This document shows, piece by piece, positions 1 to 6,121 of a stretch of DNA of 8,363 nt (position 1 is its first letter; the number at the start of each line of letters is the position of its first letter). A program made the translations under genes and the position numbers. Location: NCBI GenBank assembly GCA_020446285.1, contig JAGREZ010000329.1, positions 1,757 to 10,119 on the forward strand, read 5' to 3'. The DNA is from Geminicoccaceae bacterium. Its GTDB lineage: Bacteria > Pseudomonadota > Alphaproteobacteria > Geminicoccales > Geminicoccaceae. The notes beneath the pieces are model-generated. The model made no database searches, was not told the DNA's origin, and saw nothing but the letters and a program-made list of their open reading frames with translations.

Positions 1-28
1 CTGCGTGGCGCCTGAACGCAAAGGGTAG

Positions 29-54
29 TACCCGCTGCCTGCGGCGGGTATTTT
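29..54 (+). terminator. Rho-independent terminator of an upstream plus-strand gene
   Basis: A perfect 7-bp stem (TACCCGC at 29-35, GCGGGTA at 44-50) with an 8-base loop is followed by TTTTGTT at 51-57. The T-run lies on the right, so it works for transcription entering from the left edge. The reverse direction has the same stem but only a weak pyrimidine tail, so stopping the alkB operon transcript here is possible but less convincing. Stops in two plus frames just before the stem (TGA at 13-15, TAG at 26-28) could be the end of the upstream gene. Too little of that gene is present to choose the frame or name it. Confidence 0.7.
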
Positions 55-77
55 GTTGGCCCGTGCCAGTTGGTTCG

Positions 78-650
78 TCAGTGGGGTAGGATGCGGCGGA
101 AGGTGAGGTTGATGCGGGGATCGACGGCCTTTTTCGTTCGTGCGATGCGGTGGAGCCAGTAGGTCTGGGTGGCGCCGCGCATGACGAGGCATGAGCCGCC
201 GGCAAGTTCGATGTCGACCCGAAGGGCCGGTTCGTGGCGGTGTTTCAGCGAGAAGCGGCGCGCGCCGCCAAAGGAGAGCGAGACGATCACCGGCTGCCCG
301 CCGAGTTCCCGCTCATTGTCGGCATGCCAGCCCATCGCGTCATCGCCGCTTCGGTAGAAATTGGCGAGAACGCTGTTCAGGCTCGCCCCGGACAGGTCTT
401 CAGCCTTGCGGCGCAGGGTCTCGAGATCGTCAGTGAGTTTTCGCGGCGGATGATCGACGCCGCTGTAGCGATAGCCATGGTCGCCATACCATGCGGTCAG
501 GCGCGGCACGGCGACCATCCGGCCCATGATGCGCAGCTCTTCCTGTCGCCAGTCGATACCGTCGCGCAACCGTGCGAACCATGAGGCGGCCTCCCCGGCA
601 CCGAACGCCCGTTCGATCAGTTCGACCTCGCCGTCACGGGGAAGGATCAA
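78..650 (-). CDS. AlkB-family 2OG-Fe(II) dioxygenase (alkylated nucleic acid repair)
   Basis: This 190-residue protein has the AlkB fold signature. The iron-binding HxD is H109-x-D111 (in GWHADNE) and the distal histidine is H167 (YWLHRI). The 2-oxoglutarate-binding motif RINLTFR is at 179-185 and corresponds to RYNLTFR of E. coli AlkB. NFY at 97-99 matches the conserved N-x-Y strand before HxD. The segment PRLTAWYGD (49-57) followed by YRYSG resembles ALKBH2/ALKBH3-type proteins more than E. coli AlkB itself. Family members oxidatively remove methyl and etheno adducts such as 1-methyladenine and 3-methylcytosine from DNA or RNA, using Fe(II), O2 and 2-oxoglutarate. The start is a TTG at 650. 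It overlaps the gspF stop by four bases (TTGA), and the N-terminal ILPRDGEVELIERAF matches the usual beginning of the family, so a downstream Met at residue 42 would cut into the domain. No strong ribosome binding site precedes it, which fits translational coupling to gspF. It is the last gene of the minus-strand cluster. The family call is firm; the exact substrate is not known. Confidence 0.9.
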   Translation of the reverse strand: MILPRDGEVELIERAFGAGEAASWFARLRDGIDWRQEELRIMGRMVAVPRLTAWYGDHGYRYSGVDHPPRKLTDDLETLRRKAEDLSGASLNSVLANFYRSGDDAMGWHADNERELGGQPVIVSLSFGGARRFSLKHRHEPALRVDIELAGGSCLVMRGATQTYWLHRIARTKKAVDPRINLTFRRILPH

Positions 651-1867
651 ATGGCCAGCTCGTTCACGGTCAGCACCGCATTGAGAATGGAGATCACGAT
701 CCCGCCGACGGCAACGCCGAGTGTGACCACGAGCAGCGGTTCCATCAGCGACACCAGCCTCGTCGTGCGGTTGACGATGCGCGCTTCGAGCTGATCGGCG
801 AGATAGCCCGAAAGCTCCGCCAGCCGACCGCTCTCCTCGCCCGTGCGGAACAGGCGCAGGCCCATGGGCACGACGAAATCCTCGTCCTTGAGCGCATCGG
901 CGAGCCTTCGGCCCTGGCGGATCTGGCCGAGCGCGCGCGCGAGCGCGGCCTGCACGACGGTATTGGCGATCATCTCGCGGGTCATGGCGATCGCCGCCGG
1001 CAGATCCAGTCCGCCGCGAAGCAGGGTCGAGAGCCCGCGCGCGAGCTGTGCCGTTGCCCGCTCGCGACCGATGGTGCCGATCATCGGCAGACCGAGCGAC
1101 AGGCGGTCGAGAAGCGGACGGGCGATGCCGGTCTGCAGGGCGAGCAGCAGGCCCAGAACCGCAATCGACAAGCCGATGAACCCGACCCGGCCATTGGTCT
1201 CGATCCAGGACGAGAAATTCAGGATCCAGCGTGTCGAGGCGGGCAGGCGATCCATCGCATTGGCGAAGAGCGGCGCGAACTGGGGGACGACATATCCCAT
1301 CAGCAGCGCGATCGAGGCGAGCGCCACGACCACCAGAATGAGCGGATAGGTCATCGCCGCGACGAGCTTGCGCCGCACGTCGGCCTCGCGTTCCTGCAAG
1401 GTCGCGATTTCGCCGAGCTGTTCGTGCAGGCGGCCGGTCGCCTCGCCGGCACGCACCATGCCCACGAACAGCCGCGAGAAATGGCGGGGCTCCATGGCGA
1501 GCGCCTCGCTGAACGGCTGGCCGCTGCGTACCTTGCCGAGCACGCGACCGAGGGCTGCCGAGAGCTTGCGATCACCGCTGTCGTCGATCACCAGCGCCAG
1601 CGCCCGCTCGATCGGCTCGCCGGCTCTCAACAATGTGGAGAGTTCGCGGGTGAAGGTGGTGACATGCTGGCTCGCGCGCGCCGACGGGGCGGATGCGGAT
1701 GCGGATGCGGCGGACGAACCGCGCGCGGCGGCCGCCGGTTCGGCATCGATCGGTATGAGCCCGTCGGCCTGCAGGCGCTGGATCGCCGCCTTGCGGTCGA
1801 AGGCGTCGACCTCGCCGGACACGCGCTCGCCGCTGGCGGTCAGGGCCTTGTAGGCGAAATTCGGCAT
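647..1867 (-). CDS. gspF: Type II secretion system inner-membrane platform protein GspF
   Basis: This 406-residue polytopic membrane protein has the GspF/PilC layout. The N-terminal FAYKALTASGERVSGEVDAFD segment is typical of GspF. Two cytoplasmic T2SSF repeats lie at roughly 70-193 and 271-393. They share an F-T/G-L-STLLRAG-E/L pattern (STLLRAGEPIERAL and STLLRGGLDLPAAI) and a second shared stretch (VRAGEATGRL and FRTGEESGRL). Hydrophobic membrane segments are at about 174-195, 226-246 and 374-397. Family length is about 400, so the gene is complete. GspF sits in the inner membrane, contacts the ATPase GspE, and supports assembly of the pseudopilus that pushes folded proteins through the outer-membrane secretin. 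A 15-20 residue Ala/Ser linker (about 46-64) separates the N-terminal segment from the first repeat and is encoded by a short hexanucleotide repeat. The ATG at 1867 has GAGGA five bases upstream. The gene follows gspE by 19 bases and overlaps alkB by 4. The wording fits GspF better than the type IV pilus protein PilC, but without other secretion genes nearby this is a family-level call. Confidence 0.9.
   Translation of the reverse strand: MPNFAYKALTASGERVSGEVDAFDRKAAIQRLQADGLIPIDAEPAAAARGSSAASASASAPSARASQHVTTFTRELSTLLRAGEPIERALALVIDDSGDRKLSAALGRVLGKVRSGQPFSEALAMEPRHFSRLFVGMVRAGEATGRLHEQLGEIATLQEREADVRRKLVAAMTYPLILVVVALASIALLMGYVVPQFAPLFANAMDRLPASTRWILNFSSWIETNGRVGFIGLSIAVLGLLLALQTGIARPLLDRLSLGLPMIGTIGRERATAQLARGLSTLLRGGLDLPAAIAMTREMIANTVVQAALARALGQIRQGRRLADALKDEDFVVPMGLRLFRTGEESGRLAELSGYLADQLEARIVNRTTRLVSLMEPLLVVTLGVAVGGIVISILNAVLTVNELAI
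1689..1706. repeat. Three-copy GCGGAT hexanucleotide repeat inside gspF
   Basis: Three perfect tandem copies of GCGGAT occur within gspF. On the coding strand they give alternating Ala-Ser in the low-complexity linker between the N-terminal segment and the first T2SSF domain. The unit is a multiple of three, so copy-number change would lengthen or shorten the linker without a frameshift. Three copies is short and may be chance in GC-rich DNA. Confidence 0.6.
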
Positions 1868-1886
1868 GAGTTCCTCAACACGGCTG

Positions 1887-3629
1887 TCAGGCCTCCTCGG
1901 TCACCCGGCATACCTCCTCGAAGGTCGTGAGCCCGTCCATGGCCTTGCGTGCGCCGTCGCGGAACATGGTGGTCATGCCGGCACGCAGCGCCGCATCGAG
2001 AATGTCCTGGGTGGGTGCCCTGTCGCGGATGAACTGGCGGATCGCATCGTCGACGAGCAGCAGCTCGAAGATGCCGATGCGTCCGGTGAAGCCGATCTCG
2101 TTGCAGCTGCGGCAACCGACCGGACGATGGAGCATGAGATCATGTGGCACATGCAGGCCGGAACGGGCGAGGATGGTGCGTTCGATCTCGCTTGCCGGAT
2201 GCGGCTCGCGGCATTCGGGGCAGAGTTTGCCGACAAGGCGCTGACCGACGATGGCGCGAAGGACTGACGCGAGCAGATAGGGTTCGACACCCATGTCGAG
2301 AAGCCGGGCGACCGCTCCGGCGGCACTGTTGGTATGCAGGGTGGTCAGGAGCAGATGGCCGGTGAGCGCCGCATGCACGGCGATCTCCGCCGTTTCGCCG
2401 TCGCGTGTCTCGCCGACCATGATGACATTGGGATCGTGACGCACCACCGAGCGCAGGATCCGGGCGAAGGTGAGGTCGATCTCCGGGCGGACCTGGATCT
2501 GCGTCACCCCCTCGATCTGGTATTCGACCGGATCCTCGATGCTGATGATCTTGTCGCGCACCGCGTCGAGCTGGCGAAGGCCGGCATAGAGCGTCGTCGT
2601 CTTGCCGCTGCCGGTGGGGCCGGTCACGAGGATCATGCCGTGCGGTGCGGCGAGCTGCTCGCGCAACGATGCCTCGCGCTCGCCGTCGAGGCCGACGCTT
2701 TCGAGGTCGGCGCCGGCGGCGGAGGTGTCGAGCAGGCGAAGGACGAGGCTTTCGCCGTTCATGGTGGGAATGGTGGCGACGCGAAGGTCGATCCGGCGGT
2801 CGCCGAGGGTGAGCTGGGTGCGGCCGTCCTGTGGCAGCCGCCGTTCGGCGATGTCCAGTTTTGCGAGGATCTTGATGCGCGAGATGACGGCGGCGGCGAG
2901 CCTCGCCGGCGGGGCGCCGATCTCGCGCAGGTGACCATGGATGCGGTAGCGCACCTGCAGCCTGTCCCGATAGGGTTCGACGTGAATGTCGGAGGCGCCC
3001 ATCGTCAGCGCGTCATTGAGGAGCTGGTTGACGAGACGCACGACCGGCGCTTCCTTCGCCTGGTCGATCAGATGCTCGAGCGAATCGGGATCCTCGCCGT
3101 CCGCCGTCTCGTCGATGCCCTCGACGATTTCCCTGATCGCCGCCTGGCCGCTCTCGAAGAAACGGGCATAGGCGGCCTTGAGATCCTCGACCGATGCGGC
3201 GACCGGCACGATCTGGCAATCGCAGGCAAGACGCGCAGCCTGGACCGTCGCCTCGTCGGCCGGATCGGCCATGCCGAGCCAGAGCGTGTCATCCTCCCGC
3301 GCCAGCGGCAGCACCCATCGCTGGCGCAGGAAGCGGCTGGAAAATGCCTCGGGAAGGATCGGCGTGTCGGGATAATCGTCCGGATCGGCGACCTGCAGGC
3401 CGTAATGTTCGGCCATGAGCTTCATCCACTCCTGACCCGAAACGAGCTCCAGCCGGGCGAGAACGGCCGGCAACGGATCGCGCGTGTCCTGCGCTTCGGC
3501 GGCCGCCCGCTCGGCATCCGCTGCCGACAGGCGCGCACGCTCGATCAGCAGCGCGAGCGCGGGATGGCGTCTCGGCGACGGTGTCGGCGGCGGTGCCGCG
3601 GTTCGCCTCGGGCGGAAGAGCTGAAGCAT
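1887..3629 (-). CDS. gspE: Type II secretion system ATPase GspE
   Basis: This 580-residue protein is a complete secretion ATPase of the GspE/PilB family. The N-terminal T2SSE_N/MshEN-type region spans about 55-160. The Walker A is GPTGSGKTT at 337-345 (K343). The Asp box is ISIEDPVEYQIEG at 362-374. The Walker B is VIMVGETRD at 402-410 with catalytic E407. The His box is TGHLLLTTLHTN at 423-434. Paired CxxC motifs at C470/C473 and C506/C509 form the zinc-binding element usual in GspE. SDIHVEPY at 213-220 marks the conserved N2 domain. GspE is a cytoplasmic hexamer that hydrolyses ATP to drive pseudopilus assembly through GspF and GspL. The first 25 residues are rich in Pro and Arg and are probably disordered. 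Most GspE proteins read GEIRD where this one has GETRD, a mild change. The ATG at 3629 lies 3 bases after the stop of the hydrolase gene, with only a weak ribosome binding site, so translation is probably coupled. gspF follows. PilB/MshE of a type IV pilus is the main alternative; the gspF partner favours type II secretion. Confidence 0.92.
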   Translation of the reverse strand: MLQLFRPRRTAAPPPTPSPRRHPALALLIERARLSAADAERAAAEAQDTRDPLPAVLARLELVSGQEWMKLMAEHYGLQVADPDDYPDTPILPEAFSSRFLRQRWVLPLAREDDTLWLGMADPADEATVQAARLACDCQIVPVAASVEDLKAAYARFFESGQAAIREIVEGIDETADGEDPDSLEHLIDQAKEAPVVRLVNQLLNDALTMGASDIHVEPYRDRLQVRYRIHGHLREIGAPPARLAAAVISRIKILAKLDIAERRLPQDGRTQLTLGDRRIDLRVATIPTMNGESLVLRLLDTSAAGADLESVGLDGEREASLREQLAAPHGMILVTGPTGSGKTTTLYAGLRQLDAVRDKIISIEDPVEYQIEGVTQIQVRPEIDLTFARILRSVVRHDPNVIMVGETRDGETAEIAVHAALTGHLLLTTLHTNSAAGAVARLLDMGVEPYLLASVLRAIVGQRLVGKLCPECREPHPASEIERTILARSGLHVPHDLMLHRPVGCRSCNEIGFTGRIGIFELLLVDDAIRQFIRDRAPTQDILDAALRAGMTTMFRDGARKAMDGLTTFEEVCRVTEEA

Positions 3630-3632
3630 CGG

Positions 3633-4490
3633 CTATCGTGCCATACGGTAAAAGCCCAGTGCATTGTCGCGATAGAGACGCCGGAGCTCGTCACTGCGCG
3701 CATGTCTGAGCGAGGTGTCGAGCAGGTCGATCCAGCGGCGATGATCCGCGGCCAGATTGACCACGGGCCAGTCGCTGCCGAAGCATACCCGGTCAAATCC
3801 GAACGAATCGATAACATGGTGAATATAGAAGTCGAGCTGGTCGGGTTTCCAGTTCGCGTGGTCCGCCTCGGTGACCACGCCGGAAACCTTGCAGGCGACG
3901 TTGGGCAGTGCTGCCATCTCGCGGATTCCGCGCGCCCATGGCTCGCGCAGCCCGTCGCGGATGCCGGGCTTGGCGATGTGATCGAGCATGAAGGTGACGT
4001 TTTCGCACCGTCTGACCATCTCGACGGCCGCGGCGAGCTGATGATGATAGATGCAGATCTCAAAATGCAGTCCGTGCGCGGGCAGGCAGGAGAGGCCCTC
4101 GAGAAATTCCGGCCGCAGGCAGAATTCGGGGTCGCTCTCCTGTTGCAGCAACCGGCGAATGCCGCGCATGAGCGGAATCCGTGCAAGTTCGGCCAGATCC
4201 CCGTCGACGGCCCGGCCCTTGTGAACCGGCGCATGGGCGACGATCGCCTTCAGACGCGGTTCGGCCTGTGCGATCCCGCTTACCATCTGCGCCTCATCGA
4301 TATGACGCCCCTCGACGACATCGACCTCGATGAAGGTGAACGCCTCGATCTCGGTATCGCCGCGGGCGGCATCGAGATCCGCGGGCAGATGCGGCCGGTT
4401 GATGGCGGGCGCGCTCTCGCCCCAGGACAGCGGAACCCGTGCCGGGTCGATGAGGTGGACATGGGCATCGACAATGGGAAAGTCAGGCAT
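3633..4490 (-). CDS. Amidohydrolase_2-type metal-dependent hydrolase (sugar-lactonase-like, COG3618)
   Basis: This 285-residue TIM-barrel hydrolase belongs to the family that includes L-fuconolactonase, L-rhamnonolactonase and 2-pyrone-4,6-dicarboxylate lactonase. Landmarks are IVDAHVHL near the N-terminus with the HxH pair H10/H12, FTFIEVD at 52-58, FMLDHIAKP at 167-175 (H171), ACKVSG at 199-204, RVCFGSDWPV at 234-243 with catalytic-type D240, and the family ending YRDNALGFY at 273-281. Members hydrolyse lactones or related C-O/C-C bonds in sugar-acid or aromatic catabolism in the cytoplasm. The substrate here cannot be read from sequence, and no sugar-catabolic gene stands beside it. I chose the ATG at 4490. 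A GTG at 4502 is in frame, but the bases between the two (GCGAGGAACG) supply a good ribosome binding site for the ATG, and the family motif begins right after it. This is the first gene of the cluster, three bases ahead of gspE, with a possible -10 element 45 bases upstream. Confidence 0.85.
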   Translation of the reverse strand: MPDFPIVDAHVHLIDPARVPLSWGESAPAINRPHLPADLDAARGDTEIEAFTFIEVDVVEGRHIDEAQMVSGIAQAEPRLKAIVAHAPVHKGRAVDGDLAELARIPLMRGIRRLLQQESDPEFCLRPEFLEGLSCLPAHGLHFEICIYHHQLAAAVEMVRRCENVTFMLDHIAKPGIRDGLREPWARGIREMAALPNVACKVSGVVTEADHANWKPDQLDFYIHHVIDSFGFDRVCFGSDWPVVNLAADHRRWIDLLDTSLRHARSDELRRLYRDNALGFYRMAR

Positions 4491-4534
4491 CGTTCCTCGC
4501 ACGGGACAGCGGTGTGGAGCGTGGCGTCATCACG

Positions 4535-4540
4535 ACTATA
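4535..4540 (-). promoter_or_regulatory. Possible -10 element for the hydrolase-gspE-gspF-alkB operon
   Basis: On the minus strand the hexamer TATAGT matches the sigma-70 -10 consensus at five of six positions. It stands out because the surrounding DNA is GC-rich. It lies 45 bases upstream of the hydrolase ATG, a sensible leader length. The hexamer at 17-base spacing upstream (TGGGCG) is a poor -35 match, so promoter identity rests on the -10 alone. The rest of the 173-base gap between the hydrolase start and the murA stop shows only the hairpin at 4627-4648. Confidence 0.35.
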
Positions 4541-4626
4541 AGACAGCATTCGCGCGTCGCCCAGTAGCGCGCTTGAAACGTGCCGCCCTGAAGCGATGCG
4601 CCGCACACCGCCTCGCCCCCTGGCCG

Positions 4627-4648
4627 GCGATACCGGTCCGGTGATCGC
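4627..4648 (-). terminator. Hairpin just after murA, possible 3' end of the murA transcript
   Basis: GCGATACCG at 4627-4635 pairs with CGGT at 4639-4642 and ATCGC at 4644-4648. This gives nine base pairs with a 3-base loop and a single unpaired G at 4643. The hairpin begins 15 bases after the murA stop codon. No T-run follows on the minus strand, so it is not a classical intrinsic terminator. It may mark or protect the 3' end of the murA message. No other terminator separates murA from the downstream operon. Confidence 0.35.
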
Positions 4649-4663
4649 ATGGAGGGGAGCCCT

Positions 4664-5926
4664 TCAGGCGATGCGCTCGATATCCGCGCCGACATCGGCG
4701 AGCTTGCGTTCGAGCCGTTCATAGCCGCGATCGAGGTGATAGATCCGGTTCAGTTCGGTGCGGCCCTCGGCGGCGAGCGCCGCGATCACGAGCGAGACGG
4801 AGGCGCGCAGGTCGGTCGCCATCACCGGTGCCGCCTTGAGCCGGTCGACGCCGCGAACGAGCGCGGACGAGCCCTGGACCGTGATGTTGGCGCCCATGCG
4901 CATGAGTTCCGGCACATGCATGAAGCGGTTCTCGAAGATCGTCTCGGTGATCATCGAGGCACCGTCGGCAACGCACATGAGCGCCATGAACTGCGCCTGC
5001 AGGTCAGTGGCGAAGCCCGGAAAGGGCTGGGTCATGACATCCGTGCCATGCAGGCCGTTGGCCCGGCTCGCGCGCATGCCGCCCGGAGCGTCCTCGAGCC
5101 TGACGCCGGCCTTTTCGAGACTGGCGCCGGCCGCGCCGAACAGGTCCCGGTGCATCCCGCCGAGGACGACATCGCCACCCGTCGCCGCCGCCGCCATGGC
5201 ATAGGTCCCCGCCTCGATCCGGTCCGGCATGATCGCGTGGGCGCCGGCATGCAGGCGGTCGCGTCCCTCGATGACGATACGTTCGCCGCCGGCACCCTCG
5301 ATCAACGCTCCCATGGCGCGAAGGCAGGTGGCGAGATCGACGATCTCGGGCTCGCGCGCGGCGTTCTCGATGACCGTCTCGCCGCGTGCCAGCGAGGCCG
5401 CCATCATCAGGTTCTCGGTGGCGCCGACCGATGGAACGGCAAGGCGGATCTCGGCGCCCGCGAGGCCGTCGCCGGCACTTGCCTGCACATAGCCCTCGGC
5501 GAGCTCGATCCGCGCACCCATGCGTTCGAGGCCCGAAAGATGCAGGTCGATCGGTCTCGTGCCGATGGCGCAACCTCCCGGAAGCGAGACCCTCGCTTCA
5601 TGCTCGCGCGCGAGCAGGGGGCCCAGAACCAGCACCGAGGCGCGCATCTTGCGCACGAGCTCATAGGGTGCCACCGTGCTCAGCACATCGGTGCAGCGCA
5701 TCTCCATGGAGCCGGGTTCGCCCGCCACATGGCGCGCCTCGACGCCGAGAATCTGCAGAAGGCGCAGCATGGAGTGGATGTCGGCGAGGTCCGGCACGTT
5801 CGTCAGGCGCAGGGGCTCGTCGCTCAGGATGGCCGCCGCGAGAATGGGCAGGGCGGCGTTCTTCGCGCCGCTGACCGGAATCCTCCCCTTCAATGGCGTG
5901 CCACCCCGAATGATGATCCTGTCCAT
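4664..5926 (-). CDS. murA: UDP-N-acetylglucosamine 1-carboxyvinyltransferase MurA
   Basis: This 420-residue enzyme catalyses the first committed step of peptidoglycan synthesis: transfer of enolpyruvate from phosphoenolpyruvate to UDP-GlcNAc in the cytoplasm. It has the EPSP-synthase fold and all hallmark motifs. K22-N23 lie in [11 protein letters not shown], the active-site Cys119 in [15 protein letters not shown] with R124, D308 in FATDLQAQF, and R400 in [11 protein letters not shown]. Length matches E. coli MurA (419). The reactive cysteine is present, so the enzyme should be sensitive to fosfomycin, unlike Cys-to-Asp variants. The ATG at 5926 (MDRIIIRGG) is preceded by GGAGCAGGAC, a good ribosome binding site. 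The open frame continues far upstream toward 7234, but that part lies antisense to murQ and is not coding. The alphaproteobacterial neighbours I would expect next to murA (such as hisD) are absent. Instead murA stands head-to-head with murQ across a 195-base region and ends 173 bases before the hydrolase gene. Confidence 0.97.
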   Translation of the reverse strand: MDRIIIRGGTPLKGRIPVSGAKNAALPILAAAILSDEPLRLTNVPDLADIHSMLRLLQILGVEARHVAGEPGSMEMRCTDVLSTVAPYELVRKMRASVLVLGPLLAREHEARVSLPGGCAIGTRPIDLHLSGLERMGARIELAEGYVQASAGDGLAGAEIRLAVPSVGATENLMMAASLARGETVIENAAREPEIVDLATCLRAMGALIEGAGGERIVIEGRDRLHAGAHAIMPDRIEAGTYAMAAAATGGDVVLGGMHRDLFGAAGASLEKAGVRLEDAPGGMRASRANGLHGTDVMTQPFPGFATDLQAQFMALMCVADGASMITETIFENRFMHVPELMRMGANITVQGSSALVRGVDRLKAAPVMATDLRASVSLVIAALAAEGRTELNRIYHLDRGYERLERKLADVGADIERIA

Positions 5927-6008
5927 GTCCTGCTCCGCTTGTCTGCCGGACCGGACGGGTACACGCTTTGAACGCGGTTGGCGAGCCCCGACGATGCGAA
6001 TTCGTGGC

Positions 6009-6032
6009 TGACGCGAAACGTTGACGCGAAAC
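6009..6032. repeat. Direct repeat TGACGCGAAAC x2, candidate operator
   Basis: Two identical 11-base copies of TGACGCGAAAC occupy 6009-6019 and 6022-6032, separated by two bases (13-base period). They lie near the middle of the murA/murQ divergent region, about 90 bases from each start codon. Spacing slightly over one helical turn would put both copies on nearly the same face of the DNA, as expected for a regulator binding tandem sites. The regulator is unknown. Confidence 0.5.
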
Positions 6033-6045
6033 ATGGGGCTTGCAT

Positions 6046-6079
6046 TCCGGCCCGCATTGCGGTCTTCAGACGGGCCGGA
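6046..6079. repeat. 9-bp perfect inverted repeat upstream of murQ
   Basis: TCCGGCCCG at 6046-6054 and CGGGCCGGA at 6071-6079 form a perfect 9-bp inverted repeat around a 16-base spacer. It could be a dimer-binding operator, or, if transcription begins to its left, a GC-rich hairpin in the murQ leader. No T-run follows, so a simple attenuator is unlikely. Confidence 0.5.
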
Positions 6080-6121
6080 CCAGCAGGTGATACGGGATTC
6101 GACAAACCGGGAGACGAGACG

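Larger units (their letters stand above)
5927..6121. promoter_or_regulatory. Divergent murA/murQ control region
   Basis: These 195 bases lie between the start codons of murA (minus) and murQ (plus) and must contain both promoters. They hold a direct repeat at 6009-6032 and an inverted repeat at 6046-6079, listed separately. TTGACG at 6021-6026, inside the second direct repeat, matches a -35 hexamer at five of six positions toward murQ, but no good -10 follows at 16-18 bases. I could not assign a clear promoter for murA. Next to the genes are the ribosome binding sites: GGGAG at 6109-6113 for murQ, and GGAGCAGGA on the minus strand for murA. Confidence 0.5.

Noticed and set aside
1..28. 3' end of an upstream plus-strand gene
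   Set aside because: Stops at 13-15 and 26-28 are both compatible with the terminator that follows. Fewer than ten codons are present, so neither frame nor product can be decided.
572..1930. Long plus-strand open frame (452 codons) opposite gspF
   Set aside because: It is antisense to gspF, which has full family motifs. The translation is rich in Arg, His, Gln and Asp with no domain, typical of the reverse strand of GC-rich genes.
4491..4502. GTG at 4502 as the hydrolase start
   Set aside because: The ATG at 4490 has the AGGA ribosome binding site at the right distance, and that site lies inside the extra codons.
2334..4541. Very long plus-strand open frame (735 codons) opposite gspE and the hydrolase
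   Set aside because: It runs across two real minus-strand genes and their junction, has no recognisable motif, and reflects the scarcity of stop codons in GC-rich DNA.
4649..5971. Plus-strand open frame (440 codons) opposite murA
   Set aside because: It is a shadow of murA, whose catalytic motifs are all on the minus strand.
6021..6049. Complete sigma-70 promoter for murQ starting at TTGACG
   Set aside because: The -35 match is good, but the hexamers at 16 to 18 bases do not resemble a -10 element, so only the region is annotated.
5978..6121. Upstream ATG at 5978 as the murQ start
   Set aside because: It would add 48 residues with no family match that run through the direct and inverted repeats. 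The ATG at 6122 has a good ribosome binding site and gives the usual length.
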